A stretch of DNA of 27,538 nucleotides from an uncultured Prevotella sp. (GTDB taxonomy: Bacteria; Bacteroidota; Bacteroidia; Bacteroidales; Bacteroidaceae). Each line of letters opens with the position of its first letter. Position 1 is the first letter of the stretch. The stretch is taken from the NCBI GenBank assembly GCA_905198745.1, contig CAJKDU010000031.1, positions 1-27,538 of the forward strand, in the 5' to 3' direction. Positions 22,493 through 27,538 of the stretch are shown here, in pieces. The notes beneath the pieces were generated by a model, which saw only the letters and a list, made by a program, of their open reading frames with translations, was not told where the DNA came from and made no database searches. The translations under genes and the position numbers were made by a program.

Positions 22493-25006
22493 TTAATACT
22501 TCACCTTGGTAGGAGCGTCGGTCAACTTGAACACCTGGAGGCGGCTCTTGCCGTATGCCACGTAGATGAGTCCGTTGTTGAGAGTCACGTAGTTGGCAGA
22601 GTTGCGCTTCTCGGCACGCTTCTTGGCTATCACCTTGGGCTTGCCGTCCACCATGGTGTTCTTGTCGAACACCACCACGCCGTAGCCTCCGCAGGCGAGA
22701 TAGATGTACTTGTCGTCGAAGGTCACGCCGTTGGCGTTGCCTTGCACCACCTTGGTGTCTGCGGTGAGCGGAGCTGTCCATGTCCACTTGGCAGTGCCCG
22801 ATGTGCAGTCGTAGCAGGTGAGGCCCTCGGCACCACGGCACACGTAGAGGTTGTTGCCGTCGATGGCGATGGTGTTCTTGCCGTTGTTCGGAGCTATTCT
22901 GCCCACTGCGATGGTCTTCTTCGGAGTAGCGGTAAGGATGTCGTCGCCGGTGCTGAACTCTTCTATCACGCCGTTGGCCTGGATGGTGTCTGCCACAGGT
23001 CCGTCATAATATAAGGTGGCCATGTTGCTGCCGTTGATGGCGATGTGCTTGGCCTTGCCGGGAGTCTTCTTGCTGCCCAAGAGGTTGAGACCGGTGTCGT
23101 AGACTTCATAGCCGCGTGTGCTCATCACGAGGAACTTGTCGCCGTCGCGCACGATGCAGTTTTCATCCTGCGGGTTGTTCTTCGTGGCGTTCTTGTCGAG
23201 TGCCACCACGGTGAGGGGCAGGATGGCTGTATTCTCGTCAATCTGCTTCACGTCGGTGTTCATCAGTCCGTCGCTCTTCAGGTCTATCGTGGCGAGCATG
23301 GCGCCCTTCTTGAAGGAGTTGCCCACGGCGTAGAGTCGCGGTGTGGTAGCCTTGCCGTCAATGATCAGATGGTTGAAGTCGAGGTTATGCTCCTTGTCCT
23401 CCAGATATTGCAGCAGACTGGTCTGGTTCTGTGCGTCTGTCTGGAACACCTCCAGGCATCCGCCGTGACCTGTGCCACGAGTGTGGTACGACATATACAG
23501 TTTGCCGTTGTAGGGTTGTATGCAGGTGGCAGAGATGTTGTGGTTGTGGTCGTATTGCAGTTCGCCCTGTGGGTCGAGAATCTTCTCAGGCTCCTTGGGG
23601 GTGTCCTTGGGGTCAATGGTGTAGCCGCACTCTGCGGGCTTGAGTGCCAAGGTGCCGTTGTTGAACTGTGTCACGCCGTTCTCCACACCACCATGCCAGG
23701 TGATGTCTTCGTAGGTTTGGTTATACACGTCCTCGCCGGCATTTTTATGTCCCAGGAAGTCATACCATGGGCAGTCCACCAGTATCTGACTGCCTGCACC
23801 TGTAGAGTTGAACGCGTAGATATCTGTAGTAGAGCTTCCGTTGAACTGGATTCTTCCGGCCTTGAACACAGCCACTGCGCCGTTGCCTTCCAACTGCACG
23901 GAGGAAGCGCCATTAGAGTTTGTTGTGTACTTGTCGCACTCAATCACGCTGTTGTTCACCAGCAAGATCTTTCCGGCTGCCATGTGCATGATGTTGCCAG
24001 CCTTGATGTGGTTGGCATGGAGGCGCAGTTCGTTGCTTGTCAGTGTCAAGGTTCCGGTTATGTTTATGGAGCAAGCATAGAGCTTGCACTCACTGCCGAG
24101 TGCCAGGTTCTTGCAGTTGAACTTGCCACCGATGTTGATAAGTCCGTCCAGTCCCTTGTGGGTTTCATCCTGCACGGTACCTTCCACTGTCTTGTTTTCC
24201 AGGCCGAGCAGGTCGCCCTGTATGTTGGCCACGCCACCCTTGACGGGCAGGAACTCTTTCACGGTGAGGTTGCCGCCGCAATAGAACTTGCCTTGAATCT
24301 TCAAGGTTTTGTCGCCGAAGTTGATGTCTGAGTCTGTATAGAATCCGCAGTTGGAACTGATATAGAAATCATGGGGACCTACCTGGGGCACGGTCTTGTC
24401 AATGACTGTGCCTCCATAGTTGTAGAGATTCAGACATGAGGAGTTGAACACATCTTGGCCGGGATTATAGTCGAGTGTTACCTTTCCGCCAAGCACATAG
24501 ATGTTTCCGTTCTTTTGAGATATTGAGACCCAACTGTTCAAGGAACTGTCCCAATAACCGGAACATCCGTTACTCCAGCAAGCTGTGGCATCGAGTTCGC
24601 CTTCCACATAGAGGTCTGCGCCATTCAAATTCAGTCCACTTGCAATCTTGGTTCCTTTCTTGATGACATAAGACTTGCCATACGTCAAGCCCTGCGTAGA
24701 AGATACACTTCCACCCGATTTGATTTCAATGGCATCACTCGGCACGGAAGGTTTGGCGGGCATGCTGTAAGTGTCGCCGAGGTCGGCTGCAGTTGCGCCG
24801 GCAGCTCTTGTTGTTTTGGTAGAAATAGCCTTGAAGTTTAGTACGCGGTTAGCCAGTTGCTGGGCATCTGTTATTGAAACCACCTCAGTGCCAAGCACTT
24901 GTCCATCACCGGGATCCGCTGGATTGTCACCCGTATTGTCGCTACAAGCGGCGAGCAGCACGGCAGCCAACCCTAAAGTTATAAGTTTTGCATTGATGGT
25001 TTTCAT
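22493..25006 (-). CDS. Large surface lipoprotein: solenoid-like N-half, seven-bladed propeller C-half
   Basis: An 837-residue lipoprotein with a lipobox ending at C21 (LLAAC), followed by an acidic SDNTGDNPADPGD stretch of the kind that sends Bacteroidota lipoproteins to the cell surface. Residues about 110-460 consist of short repeated beta segments with many N and G (IKSGGSV, LNLNGADLYVEGELDA, INIGGKFNCKNLALGS), as in right-handed beta-helices. From about 490 to the end, seven [LIFM]-x(2-4) beta repeats such as LYVCRGAEGLTCYD, IYLACGGYGVVVFD and IYVAYGKSRLQVFK indicate a seven-bladed LVIVD-like propeller. It is a paralogue of the next lipoprotein. It directly precedes the export genes and may bind or organise the exported polymer. 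No catalytic motif was recognised. Confidence 0.82.
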   Translation of the reverse strand: MKTINAKLITLGLAAVLLAACSDNTGDNPADPGDGQVLGTEVVSITDAQQLANRVLNFKAISTKTTRAAGATAADLGDTYSMPAKPSVPSDAIEIKSGGSVSSTQGLTYGKSYVIKKGTKIASGLNLNGADLYVEGELDATACWSNGCSGYWDSSLNSWVSISQKNGNIYVLGGKVTLDYNPGQDVFNSSCLNLYNYGGTVIDKTVPQVGPHDFYISSNCGFYTDSDINFGDKTLKIQGKFYCGGNLTVKEFLPVKGGVANIQGDLLGLENKTVEGTVQDETHKGLDGLINIGGKFNCKNLALGSECKLYACSINITGTLTLTSNELRLHANHIKAGNIMHMAAGKILLVNNSVIECDKYTTNSNGASSVQLEGNGAVAVFKAGRIQFNGSSTTDIYAFNSTGAGSQILVDCPWYDFLGHKNAGEDVYNQTYEDITWHGGVENGVTQFNNGTLALKPAECGYTIDPKDTPKEPEKILDPQGELQYDHNHNISATCIQPYNGKLYMSYHTRGTGHGGCLEVFQTDAQNQTSLLQYLEDKEHNLDFNHLIIDGKATTPRLYAVGNSFKKGAMLATIDLKSDGLMNTDVKQIDENTAILPLTVVALDKNATKNNPQDENCIVRDGDKFLVMSTRGYEVYDTGLNLLGSKKTPGKAKHIAINGSNMATLYYDGPVADTIQANGVIEEFSTGDDILTATPKKTIAVGRIAPNNGKNTIAIDGNNLYVCRGAEGLTCYDCTSGTAKWTWTAPLTADTKVVQGNANGVTFDDKYIYLACGGYGVVVFDKNTMVDGKPKVIAKKRAEKRNSANYVTLNNGLIYVAYGKSRLQVFKLTDAPTKVKY

Positions 25007-25050
25007 AAGTTAAGTAATGAATTAGATAATTGTTTTCATTAAAATTGAGT

Positions 25051-25086
25051 ATATCTCCCACCAGGCACTTGCCCAATGGGAGATAT
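25051..25086 (-). terminator. Hairpin between the two lipoprotein genes
   Basis: ATATCTCCCA (25051-25060) and TGGGAGATAT (25077-25086) form a perfect 10-bp stem, with GGC/GCC pairing possible in the loop, 19 nt past the stop of the upstream lipoprotein. The minus-strand downstream sequence (ACTCAATTTTAATG) has only a weak T run, so it may be a leaky terminator or an mRNA 3'-end stabiliser. Confidence 0.55.
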
Positions 25087-25105
25087 GATAATTAGTAGTC
25101 TTGCA

Positions 25106-27481
25106 TTACTTGGTGGCGGTCACCTTGAACACCTGGATGCGGCTCTGTCCGTAAGCCACATAGATGTTGCCTGTGCCGTCTACAGCCACATAGTTGGCAG
25201 ACTTGCCGGTCTGTGACTGACGGTGGCAGATTTCCTTACCGGTAGCCTTGTTGAGCACTACCACACCGTAGCCACCGCATGCCACGTATACATACTGGCC
25301 GTCTACAGCCAAGCCGTTGGCATAGCCCTTGGCCAAGCCGAGCTTGTCGCGGTCTTTAGGATTCTTCATGGTTGGAACGCTCCAAGACCATGTCTCGTTG
25401 CCGTTGGCATCGTAGCGTGCCACGCCGTTCTGACCCTTGCACACGTAAACGTCGGTACCGTCTACGGCAATCACGTTCTTGGCATAGTCAGGAGCCACAT
25501 TGCCTACAGAGAATGCTGTGGCGTTGGTGAGGCTGGCGTTGTCAAACTTCTGAATCTGTGCGTTGGTGCCAGAGGTGAAGTTCAGGCCATAGATGTTGTT
25601 GTTGGCTACAGCCAGGTGCTTAGCCTTGCCGCTTGTGGGCTGGTAGAAGTGTGTGGCAAAGTCCTTGTCGAACACGTCATAGCCTCTTGTGGTGGCTACA
25701 ACGACGTTGTCGCCGTAGGTTGTCACGCAGTTGGCGTCGTAGCCCTCATGCTTGGCAGCATCCTTGTCTACGTAGGAAACCTTTGCATCAGCGGTGTTCA
25801 GGTTGCCTGTGCCGTCGAGGCTGATGGCAGCCACAAGACCGCCGTCCTTCTTGGAAGAACCAGCCACATACACCTTATTATCAGCTACGGTGAGGTGGTT
25901 GTAGTCCAATTCGCTGTCGTTGTCCTTCACTGACTGCAGGATGCTGATGGTGTTGCCTGCCATCTGAGCCACCTCGATGTTGCCGCCGAAATGGCTGCCG
26001 TTGGTGTGGTAGGAAACATAGAGCTTGTCGCCTACAGGCTTGATGCAGGTAGCCGACTGGCCGTCGGCTGCGTCAACAGCAGCCACGATGTCGAGCTTGG
26101 GGTTAGCCTTGAGGTTGGCAGCATTGCCGGTCCACTGGTAAACGCCCCACTTGCCACCGGGCACAGTCTCTGCGATTTCCTTCACCTCGTCGCCAGATGT
26201 TGCCTTGTCGTAGTCGAGATAAGAAGCGGCTATGTCAAGGTCTTCGAACGAAGGCATCTCTGTGGTGCCGTTGAAGCTCTTGGAGAACTGGATGAGGAAG
26301 GTTGAGTTGCTGCCTGGAGTAGAGAGTGCCTGAATCTGTTCGGCACCGTTGTTGTGGAACTCGCCAGCCTTGATGACTGCCACTGCGTCTGCGCCCTGCA
26401 GTTCAATCTGCTTGGCAGCGTTGTCGGTGGTCAGCTTGTCGAATGTGAGCACGCCCTTGTCGCTGATCTTCAGCAGGCAGTTGCCGTTGAGCTGTGCGTC
26501 GGTAGCGCGCACATAGTCGGCTGTGAGCTGTGAGCCGGCGTTCATCTTCAGGTTCGTTGCGCGTACTGCCCAGTCGGAGCTCATCTTGCCGTTGAGGTTC
26601 AAGTTCTCGGTCTTGAAGTACTTGTTGGCATGGAGTGCACCGTTCACATTGACAGTAGTGGAATACATGATGTTCTGGTTGATGTTGGCCACAGCATTCT
26701 CGCCGATGGTGAGGTTGATGGCGCGCACATAACCGTCTACGTATGTCTTGTTGTTGAAGGTGATGTTCTGTTTAGGAGTAACCACTGCGTTGCCGTCAGC
26801 GTCCTTGTCGCCATATGTTGAGCTGGCGCCGAACTCCTGGACCTTCACGGAGCCGTCTTTCTGCGAAACATTGAGGTTGGCATAGAACTCGCCGTCGATG
26901 ACGATATCTTTGTTGGTGCTCTCCACGGCACCTCCATGGCAGATCACCACGTCGGAGCTCTGGAGCATCTTGCCGGCGCCTTTAAACACCAGCTTGCCAC
27001 CTTTCTCTACATAGAACTTGTTGTTGCCCTTACTTTCGGTGTACACCAAAGTAGAGCCGCCGTTGATGTAGATGGTGCTGTTCTGGATTGACTTGCCCGA
27101 GAAGTCCACCTCACCCTTCTTGGTGATTTGGAAGGCCTTGCCTGCCCAATGTGCGTCAGCGCCGTTCAGGTCGGTACCGTTGTCCACGGCCACCTTATTA
27201 ACAGGATCGGTCTGGGGAATGGTAGGCATGGTCAGCACACCGGCAAACACGGTGGGGTCTGCTGCGGCACGAGTGCCGAAAGCCTTGATGAGCACATTCT
27301 TGTAGGAATGTACGCGGGCCGCAAGGGCCTGGGCGGGATTAGTAGTGAAAGACAGTCCTTCAGTGGCCACAGGTCCAGAAACTGGAGAACCTCCTTCGTT
27401 GCTTGCATTGTCGCTACAAGAGGCGAACAATACGGCAGCAAGTCCAAATGCTGCGAATTTAACTGTTGATTTCATATTCAT
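25106..27481 (-). CDS. Large surface lipoprotein, paralogue of the downstream gene
   Basis: A 791-residue lipoprotein, first gene of the array within this window. The lipobox is at C22 (LFASC) or C20 if the second ATG (27475) is used, followed by SDNASNEGG. Residues about 100-450 are repeated beta segments (INGGSTLVYTES, INLTIGENAVANINQN, LNLNGKMSSDWAVRATNL, LKMNAGSQLTADYVRATDA) that fit a beta-solenoid. From about 475 there are seven propeller blades, from LYVSYHTNGSHFGGNIEV through VYVACGGYGVVVLN to IYVAYGQSRIQVFKVT. The C-terminal half matches the neighbour closely (SATCI.P, SYHT.G, TRGY.V.D, GKAKH.A, ACGGYGVVV, RIQVFK), while the N-terminal half is much less alike. This points to an old duplication. 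Function is unknown; surface carbohydrate binding is a reasonable guess. Confidence 0.82.
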   Translation of the reverse strand: MNMKSTVKFAAFGLAAVLFASCSDNASNEGGSPVSGPVATEGLSFTTNPAQALAARVHSYKNVLIKAFGTRAAADPTVFAGVLTMPTIPQTDPVNKVAVDNGTDLNGADAHWAGKAFQITKKGEVDFSGKSIQNSTIYINGGSTLVYTESKGNNKFYVEKGGKLVFKGAGKMLQSSDVVICHGGAVESTNKDIVIDGEFYANLNVSQKDGSVKVQEFGASSTYGDKDADGNAVVTPKQNITFNNKTYVDGYVRAINLTIGENAVANINQNIMYSTTVNVNGALHANKYFKTENLNLNGKMSSDWAVRATNLKMNAGSQLTADYVRATDAQLNGNCLLKISDKGVLTFDKLTTDNAAKQIELQGADAVAVIKAGEFHNNGAEQIQALSTPGSNSTFLIQFSKSFNGTTEMPSFEDLDIAASYLDYDKATSGDEVKEIAETVPGGKWGVYQWTGNAANLKANPKLDIVAAVDAADGQSATCIKPVGDKLYVSYHTNGSHFGGNIEVAQMAGNTISILQSVKDNDSELDYNHLTVADNKVYVAGSSKKDGGLVAAISLDGTGNLNTADAKVSYVDKDAAKHEGYDANCVTTYGDNVVVATTRGYDVFDKDFATHFYQPTSGKAKHLAVANNNIYGLNFTSGTNAQIQKFDNASLTNATAFSVGNVAPDYAKNVIAVDGTDVYVCKGQNGVARYDANGNETWSWSVPTMKNPKDRDKLGLAKGYANGLAVDGQYVYVACGGYGVVVLNKATGKEICHRQSQTGKSANYVAVDGTGNIYVAYGQSRIQVFKVTATK

Positions 27482-27492
27482 TATTATTTAGG

Positions 27493-27535
27493 GTCTGCTG
27501 AATTAATTTCGAGTCACAGACAGAGGGTAGCAGAC
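27493..27535. repeat. Short inverted repeat in the lipoprotein leader
   Basis: GTCTGCT (27493-27499) and AGCAGAC (27529-27535) are perfect inverted copies 29 nt apart, upstream of the first lipoprotein ATG. They could pair in the mRNA leader. The promoter itself lies beyond the window. Confidence 0.25.
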
Positions 27536-27538
27536 GTA

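Noticed and set aside
23045..24331. 428-codon plus-strand open frame opposite the 837-residue lipoprotein
   Set aside because: Antisense shadow: the minus-strand protein has a signal peptide, lipobox and repeats shared with its neighbour; the plus frame has none.

Overview
The window looks like a chromosomal segment of a Bacteroidota bacterium, most likely Prevotellaceae. The evidence is promoter boxes of the Bacteroidota type (TTTG, about 19-21 nt, TAnnTTTG), lipoprotein signal peptides followed by Ser/Asp-rich sequence, a Bacteroidales-type flavodoxin plus DUF2023 pair, and the general protein repertoire. No tRNA, rRNA, CRISPR array, transposase or integrase was recognised. The species cannot be fixed from the sequence.

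Left part (1-12.7 kb), mostly metabolic and housekeeping genes. After a gene-poor edge with 11-bp tandem repeats come a secreted GH2 beta-galactosidase (minus) and, divergent to it, a flavodoxin-DUF2023 operon (plus). The two share an intergenic region holding opposed promoters, a Fur-box-like sequence and a 10-bp inverted repeat. Then follow an aldo/keto reductase, aspartate-semialdehyde dehydrogenase, a Ppx/GppA phosphatase translationally coupled to a broken polyphosphate kinase gene (central part deleted, with a frameshift), a membrane-anchored AraC-type regulator divergent from an OprO/P-type porin, and an OmpA-domain lipoprotein.

Right part (12.8-27.5 kb), one long minus-strand array of ten genes. 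In transcription order these are two paralogous surface lipoproteins (beta-solenoid-like N-terminal half, seven-bladed-propeller-like C-terminal half), a TolC-type outer membrane protein, an HlyD-type periplasmic adaptor, a zinc-ribbon protein resembling TackOD1 proteins with a C-terminal membrane anchor, a processive GT2 glycosyltransferase, a UDP-sugar 6-dehydrogenase, a single-domain response regulator, a periplasm-sensing histidine kinase, and a second single-domain response regulator. Four-base ATGA overlaps join TolC/HlyD, HlyD/zinc-ribbon protein and regulator/kinase; the other gaps between the eight downstream genes are 15-39 nt.

The best reading of the right part is a synthase-dependent exopolysaccharide system. 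The dehydrogenase makes a UDP-uronic acid, the membrane GT2 polymerises and probably extrudes the chain, and HlyD plus TolC carry it across the envelope in place of the usual AlgK/E- or BcsC-type exit. The lipoproteins are candidates for surface binding of the product. The zinc-ribbon protein sits where a c-di-GMP receptor such as Alg44 would be expected, and the kinase/receiver set has no DNA-binding output, which suggests control at the protein level. An intrinsic-terminator-like hairpin ends 7 nt before the tolC ATG, so expression of the synthesis/export genes may depend on read-through from the lipoprotein genes. The architecture is read from the sequence; the function is inference.
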